Below, piece by piece: positions 5,800 through 14,656 of a DNA stretch of 17,614 nucleotides (positions are counted from its first letter, which is position 1; each line of letters begins with the position of its first letter). The DNA is taken from assembly GCF_943913055.1 (NCBI RefSeq), contig NZ_CALTWS010000031.1, positions 1-17,614 on the forward strand. Reading direction: 5' to 3'. The position numbers were made by a program, and so were the translations under genes. Origin of the DNA: an uncultured Brevundimonas sp. Lineage in GTDB: Bacteria > Pseudomonadota > Alphaproteobacteria > Caulobacterales > Caulobacteraceae. The notes below the pieces were generated by a model. It was not told the origin of the DNA. It did not search any database and saw only the letters and a program-made list of their open reading frames with translations.

Positions 5800-5813
5800 G
5801 AGGCACGTTCAGG

Positions 5814-7856
<2,043 letters not shown>

Positions 7857-7857
7857 G

Positions 7858-8733
7858 TCAGGGCAGCTCTCTCAGGAACGGAAACAAGGCTTCCTTGACG
7901 GCAGGTTCGTCCAACATGGGCGCATGTCCCACGCCAGGGACTTCGACATAGTCCATCTTGGGCGCGCGCTTGCGCATCTTGGCCGCGATCTCGGGACTGA
8001 GTAGGTCCGAGGTTTCGCCGCGAACCAGCAGCACCTGCCGCCCGCGCGTCAGCCGCCCGAACATCGGCCACAGATTGGGAACCAGGGCCTTGGCACCGGC
8101 CGACCGGATCGGCACGGCAATGTCGGGGTCGTAGTCGGGCACCGGTGCGCCTTCGGTTCCGATGCGGAATGTCCGGCGGGCGAAGGCGTCCCAGTCCGCG
8201 TCGGTATAGTGGGGGAAGGCGATCTCGTTCAGGCGCTTGGCATGGGCGGCGGCGTCGGCCCAGTCGTTGATGATGGCCGGCTGGCCGGCGTAGCTGGCGA
8301 TGCGGGCCAGTCCCACAGGTGAGACCTCTGGCCCGATGTCGTTTAGTATGGCTCCGGCCACGACCTTCGAGCGGATCGCCGCGATGGCCATGGTGATCAG
8401 CCCGCCCATGGAGGTGCCGATGAAGACGGCCCGCTCGATGCCCAGCGCTGACAGCAGGGCCAGCACGTCCTGGGCATAGGTCGCGGGCTGATAGGTCATG
8501 GGATCGGTGGCGCGATCGGACTGGCCGCGGCCCCGCACATCGACGGCCAGGACCCGACGCCCGGCGAGCGCGATCTGGGGCGCGATGACCTCGAAGTCGG
8601 CCGCATTGCGCGTCAGGCCATGAATGGCGATGACCGGCAGCTTCGCCTGACCGGCCACGGCGGCATAGTCTCTGGCCGAGAGATTCAGGCCGTCGGCGCT
8701 TTTCCAGCGGCGTTCGACGAAGTGGGCAGGCAT
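7858..8733 (-). CDS. Alpha/beta hydrolase
   Basis: A 291-residue alpha/beta-hydrolase-fold enzyme, probably cytoplasmic because it has no signal peptide. The nucleophile elbow GTSMGG puts Ser108 at the active site. The acid is probably Asp243 in VRGETSDLLSP and the base His270 in PGVGHAPML. HGLTRNAADFE (38-48) is the oxyanion-hole HG region and VDVRGRGQSDRA the following loop. A lid or cap lies between about 140 and 215. Substrate is not deducible; esterase or lactonase activity is possible. The ATG at 8733 is preceded by GGAG six bases upstream. The gene lies 81 bases downstream of the GmhB-like gene on the same strand and could be co-transcribed with it. Its stop codon is one base from the nadE stop on the other strand, with no space for a terminator. 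Confidence 0.92.
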   Translation of the reverse strand: MPAHFVERRWKSADGLNLSARDYAAVAGQAKLPVIAIHGLTRNAADFEVIAPQIALAGRRVLAVDVRGRGQSDRATDPMTYQPATYAQDVLALLSALGIERAVFIGTSMGGLITMAIAAIRSKVVAGAILNDIGPEVSPVGLARIASYAGQPAIINDWADAAAHAKRLNEIAFPHYTDADWDAFARRTFRIGTEGAPVPDYDPDIAVPIRSAGAKALVPNLWPMFGRLTRGRQVLLVRGETSDLLSPEIAAKMRKRAPKMDYVEVPGVGHAPMLDEPAVKEALFPFLRELP

Positions 8734-8814
8734 GTCAGGCTCCGTGTGCGTCCGGCACAGTAATTCATGGTCGGGAGAAATCCCATGCGTCCGATCGGCT
8801 GCATGGAGATGTAT

Positions 8815-9327
8815 TCAGTCGCCCAGCAGGTCGGCGACGAACCGGTCAAGATCGCCGCCGTCAAACCGGAACCCCAGCACGCCCGCACGCCTGGCCGCCT
8901 CGATGTCCGACGGCTGGTCGCCGATCATCAGTGACCGGTCGGGGTCCAGCCCGTGCTCGACCACGGCCCTCAGGATCATGCCCGGATTGGGCTTTCTGTC
9001 GGGATGATCGGGATGGATGAAGGCCGCAACCGCACCTTCGGAATGATAGGGGCAGGCATAGACGGCATCGATGCGGGCACCGTCGTCGGCCAAGGCTTGG
9101 ACCAGCAAGGCGTTGAATGCATGCATCTGCTCCAAGCTGAACATCCCGCGCGCGACGCCCGACTGATTGGTCACGATGACGCAGACCAAGCCCGCCGCGT
9201 TCAGCCTGCGGACGGCAGCTGCGGCACCGGGCATGAGGCGCAACTGGTCGGGGCGGTGGGGATAGCCGACGTCCTCGATCAGCACGCCGTCACGGTCGAG
9301 AAAGGCAGCGGGGCGGCCTGGGGTCAT
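8815..9327 (-). CDS. HAD-IIIA phosphatase related to GmhB (D-glycero-D-manno-heptose 1,7-bisphosphate phosphatase)
   Basis: A 170-residue cytoplasmic HAD-IIIA phosphatase. Motifs: FLDRDGV with catalytic Asp11 and Asp13, TNQSG (53-57), DRKPNPGM with Lys112, and GDQPSDIEAA with Asp137/Asp141. The overall match, including PHRPDQLRLMPGA and CPYH...RKPNPGM, is to GmhB. GmhB removes the 7-phosphate of heptose bisphosphate in making ADP-heptose for the LPS core. GmhB proteins usually bind zinc through CxH...CxC; here the first pair (CPYH, 92-95) is kept but the second Cys pair is replaced by HPDHPD before RKP. The enzyme may therefore lack zinc or use histidines. Next to it, divergently, lie sugar-nucleotide genes, which supports an envelope-sugar role. 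No Shine-Dalgarno is seen before ATG 9327, and a -10-like box ends six bases upstream, suggesting a leaderless mRNA. Confidence 0.85.
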   Translation of the reverse strand: MTPGRPAAFLDRDGVLIEDVGYPHRPDQLRLMPGAAAAVRRLNAAGLVCVIVTNQSGVARGMFSLEQMHAFNALLVQALADDGARIDAVYACPYHSEGAVAAFIHPDHPDRKPNPGMILRAVVEHGLDPDRSLMIGDQPSDIEAARRAGVLGFRFDGGDLDRFVADLLGD

Positions 9328-9333
9328 GGGCGG

Positions 9334-9363
9334 GAGTTAGGCGAAGCCGAGCCGGACTGGCAA
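9334..9363 (-). promoter_or_regulatory. Candidate promoter for the GmhB-like gene (leaderless)
   Basis: On the minus strand, TTGCCAG (9363-9357), 15 bases, then CCTAACTC (9341-9334), a partial match to TTGaCgS / GCTANAWC. Six bases (CCGCCC) separate it from the ATG at 9327, the same distance as at ftsY. The match is weaker than at ftsY. Confidence 0.35.
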
Positions 9364-9390
9364 GCGTTCCCGCCCACCTCGTTGCAAGCC

Positions 9391-9405
9391 GTCACCGGAT
9401 GTGAC
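9391..9405. promoter_or_regulatory. Inverted repeat GTCAC-N5-GTGAC in the divergent promoter region
   Basis: GTCAC CGGAT GTGAC lies 10 bases upstream of the candidate -35 of the aminotransferase gene and about 28 bases upstream of the candidate -35 of the GmhB-like gene. It could be an operator acting on both. The arms are only five bases, so chance is possible. Confidence 0.3.
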
Positions 9406-9415
9406 CCGGCGCGAT

Positions 9416-9445
9416 TTGGCGCGAGCGGACGCTTTTTGCTAGTGA
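9416..9445 (+). promoter_or_regulatory. Candidate promoter for the aminotransferase-dehydrogenase operon
   Basis: TTGGCGC (9416-9422), 15 bases including a run of five T, then GCTAGTGA (9438-9445). The -35 matches TTGaCgS at 6 of 7 positions and the -10 begins with GCTA; the spacer is one base over the usual range. A stem GACGCGCC-N7-GGCGGCGTC with one bulge (9456-9479) would lie in the leader. Confidence 0.35.
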
Positions 9446-9521
9446 CCAGCCTCCCGACGCGCCGCAAGCTGGCGGCGTCACCTGCCCGACCCTCTGTGTC
9501 GCGCCTTCGGAGCCAGTCCGC

Positions 9522-10688
9522 ATGACCATTCCCTTCATCGACCTTCAGGCCCAGCGCCTCCGTCTCGGCGGCAAGATCGAGGCCGCCGTTCAGGAAGCCG
9601 TCGTCGGCGGCGCCTGGGTCATGGGGCCGCAGGTTCGTCAGTTCGAGGCCGACCTGGCCGCCTTCGGTCGCGCGAAACACGCGCTGGGCTGCGCCAACGG
9701 CACCGACGCCCTGATCCTGCCTCTGATCGCCTGGGGCATTCGCACAGGCGACGCCGTCTTCTGTCCCAGCTTCACCTTTACCGCCACGGCAGAGGTCGTG
9801 CCCTGGCTGGGGGCCACGCCGGTCTTCGTCGATGTGGATGCGCAGACCTTCAACATGGACCCGGCCCATCTGGAGGCCATGATCGAGGCGACGCTGAAGG
9901 AAGGGCGGCTGAAGCCCCGCGTCGTCATCGCCGTCGACCTGTTCGGACAGCCCGCCGACTATCCGGCCATTCGCGCCATCTGCGACAAATATGGGCTGAA
10001 GCTGATTTCGGACTCGGCGCAGGGGTTCGGCTGTACCCTGCACGACGAGCATCCGATCAGATGGGCGGATGTGACCACCACGAGCTTCTTTCCGGCCAAG
10101 CCGTTGGGCTGTTACGGCGACGGCGGGGCGGTTCTGACCGATGACGAGGACCTGGCCCAGGAGATGGACTCCCTGCGCGTCCACGGCAAGGTCGTGGCCA
10201 AGGATATGCAGGCCGGGGCCGCAGAGTTCGCCCACGACCCTAAATATCTGGCCATGCGCATCGGCATGAACAGCCGCCTGGACACCATTCAGGCCGCGGT
10301 GTTGATCGAAAAGCTGAAAGTCTTCGGCCAGGAGATCGAATGGCGCAACGCCGCCGCCGACCGCTACAACACCGGCCTGGCCCCGCATGTCGCCAGCGTG
10401 CCGCACGTCATCGACGGCGGCGTCTCGATCTGGGCCCAGTATACGATCGAGCATGAGAACCGCGACGGCCTGGCCGCGCATCTGAAGGATCAGGGCGTGC
10501 CCACCGCCGTCTACTATCCTGTGCCGATGCATCTGCAGCCCGCCTATGCGCGCTTCTCGGCAGGCGAAGGCAGCCTGCCGGTGACGGAACGGCTGAAGGA
10601 TCGTGTCATCAGCCTGCCCATGCATTCGGACCTCGACGCGTCGACGCAAGGCCGCATCATCGACGCCGTCGCGTCCTTCAAGGGTTGA
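9522..10688 (+). CDS. DegT/DnrJ/EryC1-family sugar-nucleotide aminotransferase, candidate GnnB
   Basis: A 388-residue PLP-dependent aminotransferase of the DegT/DnrJ/EryC1/StrS family, which puts an amino group on a keto-sugar nucleotide. The PLP lysine is Lys193 in SFFPAKPLGCYGDGGA. Cofactor contacts include NGTDAL (59-64), PSFTFTATAE (82-91) and SDSAQGFG (163-170). NSRLDTIQAAVLIEKL and GVPTAVYYPVPMHLQPAY are also typical. The closest resemblance I recall is to 3-amino-sugar enzymes of the WbpE/GnnB type. The next gene, 4 bases on, encodes a Gfo/Idh/MocA dehydrogenase of the UDP-GlcNAc 3-dehydrogenase kind. The pair therefore suggests UDP-GlcNAc -> 3-keto -> 3-amino sugar (GnnA then GnnB) for lipid A, though WbpE-like O-antigen synthesis is possible. 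The start ATG has GGAG nine bases upstream. Confidence 0.93.
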   Translation: MTIPFIDLQAQRLRLGGKIEAAVQEAVVGGAWVMGPQVRQFEADLAAFGRAKHALGCANGTDALILPLIAWGIRTGDAVFCPSFTFTATAEVVPWLGATPVFVDVDAQTFNMDPAHLEAMIEATLKEGRLKPRVVIAVDLFGQPADYPAIRAICDKYGLKLISDSAQGFGCTLHDEHPIRWADVTTTSFFPAKPLGCYGDGGAVLTDDEDLAQEMDSLRVHGKVVAKDMQAGAAEFAHDPKYLAMRIGMNSRLDTIQAAVLIEKLKVFGQEIEWRNAAADRYNTGLAPHVASVPHVIDGGVSIWAQYTIEHENRDGLAAHLKDQGVPTAVYYPVPMHLQPAYARFSAGEGSLPVTERLKDRVISLPMHSDLDASTQGRIIDAVASFKG

Positions 10689-10692
10689 TCCG

Positions 10693-11628
10693 ATGAGCCA
10701 GAACCAGACTCCCCTCAAGGTCGGTGTCGCCGGCGTCGGCGTCATGGGCCGCAATCACGCCCGCGTGCTGGGCGATATCCGCGACTTCGACCTGACCCAC
10801 ATCTTCGACGCCGATGCGGTGACGGCCCAGGGCGTGGCCGAACTGTATGGCGCGACGCCGGTCACCTCGGTCCAGGCCTTTGTCGAAGCGGGTCTGGAAG
10901 CGGCGGTGGTGTCGACGCCCAACCGCACCCATGCCGATCTGGGCGTGGCATTGCTGGAGCGCGGGGTGCATGTGCTGGTCGAAAAGCCGATCGCCGCCAC
11001 CGTGGCTGATGCCCAGCGCCTGATTGATGCGGCCAAGGCCAATGACCGAGTCCTGATGGTCGGTCAGGTCGAGCGGTTCAACCCGGCGGTCGATGCCGTC
11101 AAACGCGCCATCGCAGACGAAAAGGTCATCTCCATCCAGATCACCCGCGTCGGCCCCTTCCCGCCACGCATGGGAGAGGTCGGGGTGGTCATCGACCTGG
11201 CGGTGCACGACATCGACATCATCCGCCATCTGACGGACAGCGAGATCGTCGAGATCCAGCCGCAGCTGGCCCGCACCAAGGCGGACCGCGAAGACACGGC
11301 CCTGCTGCAGTTCCGGCTGGAGAATGGCGTGATCGCCCACATCACCACCAACTGGGTGACGCCTTACAAGACCCGCACCCTGCAGGTCGCCACCCAGAAC
11401 AAATTCGTGGTGGCAGACCTGATGACCCGCCAGGTCACCGAATACTTCGGTCAGCAGCCCGACGGCAGCTATTCGACCCGCGGCGTCATGAGCTGGCCCA
11501 GCGAGCCGCTGAAGAAGGAGCTGGAAGCCTTCGCCCACGCCATCCGTACCGGCGAGACACCGGCGGTGACCGGCGAGGACGGCCTGCGGAACCTAGAGGT
11601 CGCCCTACGCTGCCTGGGCGAGGGGTGA
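10693..11628 (+). CDS. Gfo/Idh/MocA-family oxidoreductase, candidate UDP-GlcNAc 3-dehydrogenase GnnA
   Basis: A 311-residue NAD(P)-dependent oxidoreductase. The Rossmann fingerprint GVAGVGVMGRNH lies at 11-22 and the EKP motif (catalytic-site Lys98) in VLVEKPIAAT. MVGQVERFNPAV (122-133), RVGPFPPRMGEVGVVIDLAVHDIDI (152-176, with His172) follow. The blocks VGxxERFNP and GPFPxR...DLxVHDID are those I associate with UDP-N-acetylglucosamine 3-dehydrogenases, including GnnA, and not with WbpB. I chose ATG 10693 because AAGGG lies eight bases upstream and the Rossmann motif follows closely; the frame is open further upstream inside the aminotransferase gene. It is 4 bases after the aminotransferase stop, so the two form an operon. 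The predicted product of this enzyme is the substrate of its neighbour. Confidence 0.93.
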   Translation: MSQNQTPLKVGVAGVGVMGRNHARVLGDIRDFDLTHIFDADAVTAQGVAELYGATPVTSVQAFVEAGLEAAVVSTPNRTHADLGVALLERGVHVLVEKPIAATVADAQRLIDAAKANDRVLMVGQVERFNPAVDAVKRAIADEKVISIQITRVGPFPPRMGEVGVVIDLAVHDIDIIRHLTDSEIVEIQPQLARTKADREDTALLQFRLENGVIAHITTNWVTPYKTRTLQVATQNKFVVADLMTRQVTEYFGQQPDGSYSTRGVMSWPSEPLKKELEAFAHAIRTGETPAVTGEDGLRNLEVALRCLGEG

Positions 11629-11700
11629 CGTCGCGTCGCGGCAACCGCTGAGGCGAGAGGACGTTGGTGTGGGGCTTCCTCCCCGACGATCGGATACTCC

Positions 11701-13071
11701 ATGGCCTACCGCACTCTGAACCCCTTCACCGAAACTGTCGTCAAGACTTATGATCAGCATACGGATGATCAGATCGAGGCGACGCTGGCCAAGGCAGACA
11801 GCATCTTCAGGTCCGATTGGTGCCAGGGCGATATGGCCCCCCGCCTGGCGGTTCTGTCGCATATGGCCGAGCTGCTGACCGAGCGCAGCGACGACTTCGC
11901 GGCCAAAATGGCCGAAGAGATGGGCAAGCCGATCACCCAAGGCAGCCAGGAGATCGAGCTGTGCGCTGGCATCGCGCAATACTATGCCGAGAACGCCGTC
12001 GAGCTGCTGAAGCCCCAGCCTTATGATAGCCAGTTGGGTGAGGCCTGGGTCCAGCATCATCCGATCGGTGTCTTGCTGGCAGTAGAGCCGTGGAACTTCC
12101 CGATCTATCAGCTGATCCGCGTCATTGCCCCGGCCATAGCGGTCGGCAATCCGGTGCTGTTCAAGCACGCCGGCATCGTGCCGGGCTGCGCCAAGATGTT
12201 CGAGGATCTGGTCAAGGATGCCGGTGCGCCCGAGGGCATGGTGGCGACGCTCTTCATCTCATCGGAACAGGTATCCGAGCTGATCGGTGACGACCGCATC
12301 CAGGGCGTCGCCCTGACTGGATCGGAGGGCGCAGGCTCCAAGGTCGCCGCGCGGGCGTCCGAGATGCTGAAGAAGTCCACCCTGGAACTGGGCGGCAGCG
12401 ATGTCTTCGTCGTGCTGGATGATGCCGATGTGGCCGCCGCCGCCAAGGCCGGAGCCGAGGCGCGCCTCGCCAATGCCGGTCAGGTCTGTACCGGGGCCAA
12501 GCGATTCATCGTCCAAAAGGCTGTCGCCGACGTCTTCATCACCGCCTTCACGGACGGTTTGAAATCCGCCGTCATGGGTGACCCGCAGGACGTTTCAACA
12601 ACCCTTGGCCCGCTGTCGTCCGAAGACGCGCTTGAGGGCCTGACGAAACAGGTCGATGCCGCTGTCGAACATGGAGCTGAGTTGCTGCTTGGCGGCAAGC
12701 GCGCGGATCGCAAGGGCTTCTTCTACGAGCCGACGATCCTGACCGGAATCACCCGGGACAACCCCGCCTTCCATCAGGAGTTTTTTGGCCCTGTCGCCCA
12801 ACTCTATGTCGTCGATGACGACGATGCCGTGGTCGCGCTGGCCAATGATTCGCCTTACGGCCTGGGCGGCTCGATCTTTTCGGGTGACACTGACCGCGCC
12901 CGCAAGCTGGCCTCGCGTATCGAGACCGGCATGGTCTTCATCAACACTCCGACCACCTCCATGCCCGAGCTGCCGTTCGGGGGTGTCAAGCGCTCCGGCT
13001 ATGGTCGCGAGCTGGGCGACCTGGGGATCAAGGAGTTCGTGAACCGCAAGCTAGTGGTGGTCGCGGGCTGA
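11701..13071 (+). CDS. NAD(P)-dependent aldehyde dehydrogenase, succinate-semialdehyde dehydrogenase type
   Basis: A 456-residue cytoplasmic aldehyde dehydrogenase. The catalytic Cys is Cys263 in NAGQVCTGAKR, and the general base is Glu229 in TLELGGSD. Asn132 in EPWNFP stabilises the oxyanion, and TGSEGAG (206-212) is the cofactor loop. Length about 456, the N-terminus beginning at NPFTETVVKTY, and the ending GMVFINTPTTSMPELPFGGVKRSGYGRELGDLGIKEFVNRK are typical of the YneI/Sad-like succinate-semialdehyde dehydrogenases. These oxidise succinate semialdehyde to succinate in GABA breakdown. Other small aldehydes cannot be excluded. It starts at ATG 11701, 72 bases after the gnnA-like gene, with a weak GGA upstream. 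It may be a separate unit. It ends three bases from the converging MaoC-like gene. Confidence 0.93.
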   Translation: MAYRTLNPFTETVVKTYDQHTDDQIEATLAKADSIFRSDWCQGDMAPRLAVLSHMAELLTERSDDFAAKMAEEMGKPITQGSQEIELCAGIAQYYAENAVELLKPQPYDSQLGEAWVQHHPIGVLLAVEPWNFPIYQLIRVIAPAIAVGNPVLFKHAGIVPGCAKMFEDLVKDAGAPEGMVATLFISSEQVSELIGDDRIQGVALTGSEGAGSKVAARASEMLKKSTLELGGSDVFVVLDDADVAAAAKAGAEARLANAGQVCTGAKRFIVQKAVADVFITAFTDGLKSAVMGDPQDVSTTLGPLSSEDALEGLTKQVDAAVEHGAELLLGGKRADRKGFFYEPTILTGITRDNPAFHQEFFGPVAQLYVVDDDDAVVALANDSPYGLGGSIFSGDTDRARKLASRIETGMVFINTPTTSMPELPFGGVKRSGYGRELGDLGIKEFVNRKLVVVAG

Positions 13072-13074
13072 GGC

Positions 13075-13530
13075 TCAGCCGCCGACCATCTGCATCCCCA
13101 GCCATTCGGCGATCAGGGCGGGCTTGTCCCCGCCATCGATCTCTACCGTCAATTCGTGCTTGATGAGCCACCGGCCACCGCCCTTGTCCTCGGCGGACAG
13201 CAGCTTGAATCGGCCGCGCACCCTGGAGTTCACCGGCACCGGGGCAAGGAAGCGCAGCTTGTCGAAGCCGTAGTTGACGCCCATGACCACGCCCTCCAGC
13301 GGGGCGACGGCTTCGTAGGACATGCCGGACGCCAGGCTGAGCGTCAGGAAGCCGTGGGCGATGGTAGAGCCGAACGGCGTCTGTTTGGCCAGTTCGGGAT
13401 TTACATGGATGAACTGATGATCGTTGGTGACCTCGGCGAAGGCGTCGATGCGGGCCTGGTCGATCTCGATCCAGCTGGAGACGCCGACTTCGGTGCCGAT
13501 CAGGGACTGCAGTTCGCTGGGCTTGGGCAT
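13075..13530 (-). CDS. MaoC-like (R)-specific enoyl hydratase
   Basis: A 151-residue hot-dog-fold hydratase. The hydratase-2 motif is complete: Asp37 and His42 in AEVTNDHQFIHVNPELA, then FGSTIAHGFLTLSL (53-66). Such proteins add water to trans-2-enoyl thioesters to give (R)-3-hydroxyacyl-CoA; stand-alone members of this length resemble NodN and PhaJ. No signal peptide. The start ATG 13530 has GAGG six bases upstream. The gene follows the threonine dehydratase gene on the same strand after 52 bases. That gap holds a GTGTGG / CCACAC inverted repeat just in front of the ribosome-binding site. Substrate chain length cannot be judged. Its stop is three bases from that of the aldehyde dehydrogenase. 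Confidence 0.92.
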   Translation of the reverse strand: MPKPSELQSLIGTEVGVSSWIEIDQARIDAFAEVTNDHQFIHVNPELAKQTPFGSTIAHGFLTLSLASGMSYEAVAPLEGVVMGVNYGFDKLRFLAPVPVNSRVRGRFKLLSAEDKGGGRWLIKHELTVEIDGGDKPALIAEWLGMQMVGG

Positions 13531-13540
13531 GATGGTCCTC

Positions 13541-13561
13541 GTGTGGGTTTCGATACCACAC
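13541..13561 (-). promoter_or_regulatory. Inverted repeat GTGTGG-N9-CCACAC before the MaoC-like gene
   Basis: Six-base perfect arms (13541-13546 and 13556-13561) sit immediately upstream of the GAGG ribosome-binding site of the MaoC-like gene. This may be an operator or an mRNA stem-loop. There is no T tract, so a terminator is less likely. Confidence 0.35.
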
Positions 13562-13582
13562 TGACCGGGGAGCGCGGCGCGA

Positions 13583-14575
13583 TCAATGGGCGACGAAACG
13601 TCCCTTTATTATGTCGGAAAACAGGCCCGGATCGACATTGCCGCCGGAAAGTACGAGGACGGTCGTCGTGTTCGCCGCCTCGACCTTGCCCGACAGCAGG
13701 GCGGCCAGCGATACGGCACCGCCGGGCTCGACCACCTGTTTGAGGGTCCGGAACGCATAGCCCACGGCCTCGGCCACCTCGGCGTCCGAGACGGTGACGA
13801 CCCGCTCCAGCCGCCGGTTGATCGGAAACGTCAATTCGCCCGGCCGGTCGGTCATCAGGGCATCGCAGATCGAAGGACGGGCCACGGGCGCGTGCGTCAG
13901 CCGCTCGCCGGCCGCAAGCGATAGCAGGGTGTCGTTATAGGCTTCGGGCTCCACCCCGATCACGGGCGTCTCCGGCGAGAAAGCCGCCATCGAGAGGTTG
14001 ATCCCCGCGATCAACCCGCCGCCAGAGGCCCCACAAAGCAGTTGGTCGATCCGCTCGACACCCTGCTCGCGTGCCTGTTCGATGATTTCCAGTCCCGTCG
14101 TCCCCTGACCCTCGATGATGAAGGGGTCGTCGAAGGGGCGGACCAGGACGCAGCCCCTGGTCGCGGCGATCTCCTCGCCGATGGCTTCGCGGCTCTCGGT
14201 ATAGCGATCGTACATCCGCACCTCGCCGCCGAAGGCGATGACGCCCTCGACCTTCACCTTCGGGCTGTCGGCGGGCATGACGATGATGGCGTGGGTGCCC
14301 ATGCGGCGTGCGGCGGCGGCGACGGCCTGAGCGTGATTTCCGGACGAATAGGCGACGACGCCGCGCGCCAGTTCGTCGGCGTTCAGCCGGCTGATCCGGT
14401 TCCACGCCCCTCTGAATTTGAAGGCCCCCGCCACCTGCAGATTCTCGGCCTTCATCAACACGCGTCCGCCCAGCCGTTCGTTCAGGGCCGGGCTTTCGAT
14501 CAGGGGCGTGCGGACGGCGTGTCCGGCGATCTGGCGGGCGGCGTCGCGGACGCCCTCGAAGGAGGCGGTGTGCAT
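13583..14575 (-). CDS. Threonine/serine dehydratase (PLP fold type II), without ACT domain
   Basis: A 330-residue PLP enzyme that deaminates threonine to 2-oxobutanoate or serine to pyruvate. The PLP lysine is Lys53 in AGAFKFRGA. Substrate and phosphate contacts are SSGNHAQ (77-83) and GASGGGLIA (182-190); LSGGN near 313-317 contacts the pyridine ring. The protein ends soon after this, so it lacks the C-terminal ACT regulatory domain of biosynthetic IlvA (about 400-500 residues). It is therefore the short catabolic/TdcB or serine-racemase-like form, and isoleucine feedback is not expected. The start ATG 14575 is preceded by AGGAG with only two bases between, a short spacing. It is divergent from glpK over 81 bases and upstream of the MaoC-like gene. 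Confidence 0.92.
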   Translation of the reverse strand: MHTASFEGVRDAARQIAGHAVRTPLIESPALNERLGGRVLMKAENLQVAGAFKFRGAWNRISRLNADELARGVVAYSSGNHAQAVAAAARRMGTHAIIVMPADSPKVKVEGVIAFGGEVRMYDRYTESREAIGEEIAATRGCVLVRPFDDPFIIEGQGTTGLEIIEQAREQGVERIDQLLCGASGGGLIAGINLSMAAFSPETPVIGVEPEAYNDTLLSLAAGERLTHAPVARPSICDALMTDRPGELTFPINRRLERVVTVSDAEVAEAVGYAFRTLKQVVEPGGAVSLAALLSGKVEAANTTTVLVLSGGNVDPGLFSDIIKGRFVAH

Positions 14576-14656
14576 GGCTCCTCATACCTTGGCGGGCGGG
14601 CTTTGCGTAACCCCGCGCTCAGGTAGCCCAAAGGGCGATAGCGCATTAAGACTGCC

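Noticed and set aside
9324..10754. 476-codon open frame on the minus strand
   Set aside because: It is antisense to the aminotransferase gene, rich in His/Gln/Arg/Gly, with no recognisable domain.
14576..14656. Promoters in the dehydratase-glpK gap, including GCCCAAAGGGC at 14626-14636
   Set aside because: A -35-like TTGGCGG is present but no -10 match at suitable spacing was found on either strand. The short palindrome has no T tract, so neither promoter nor terminator is called.
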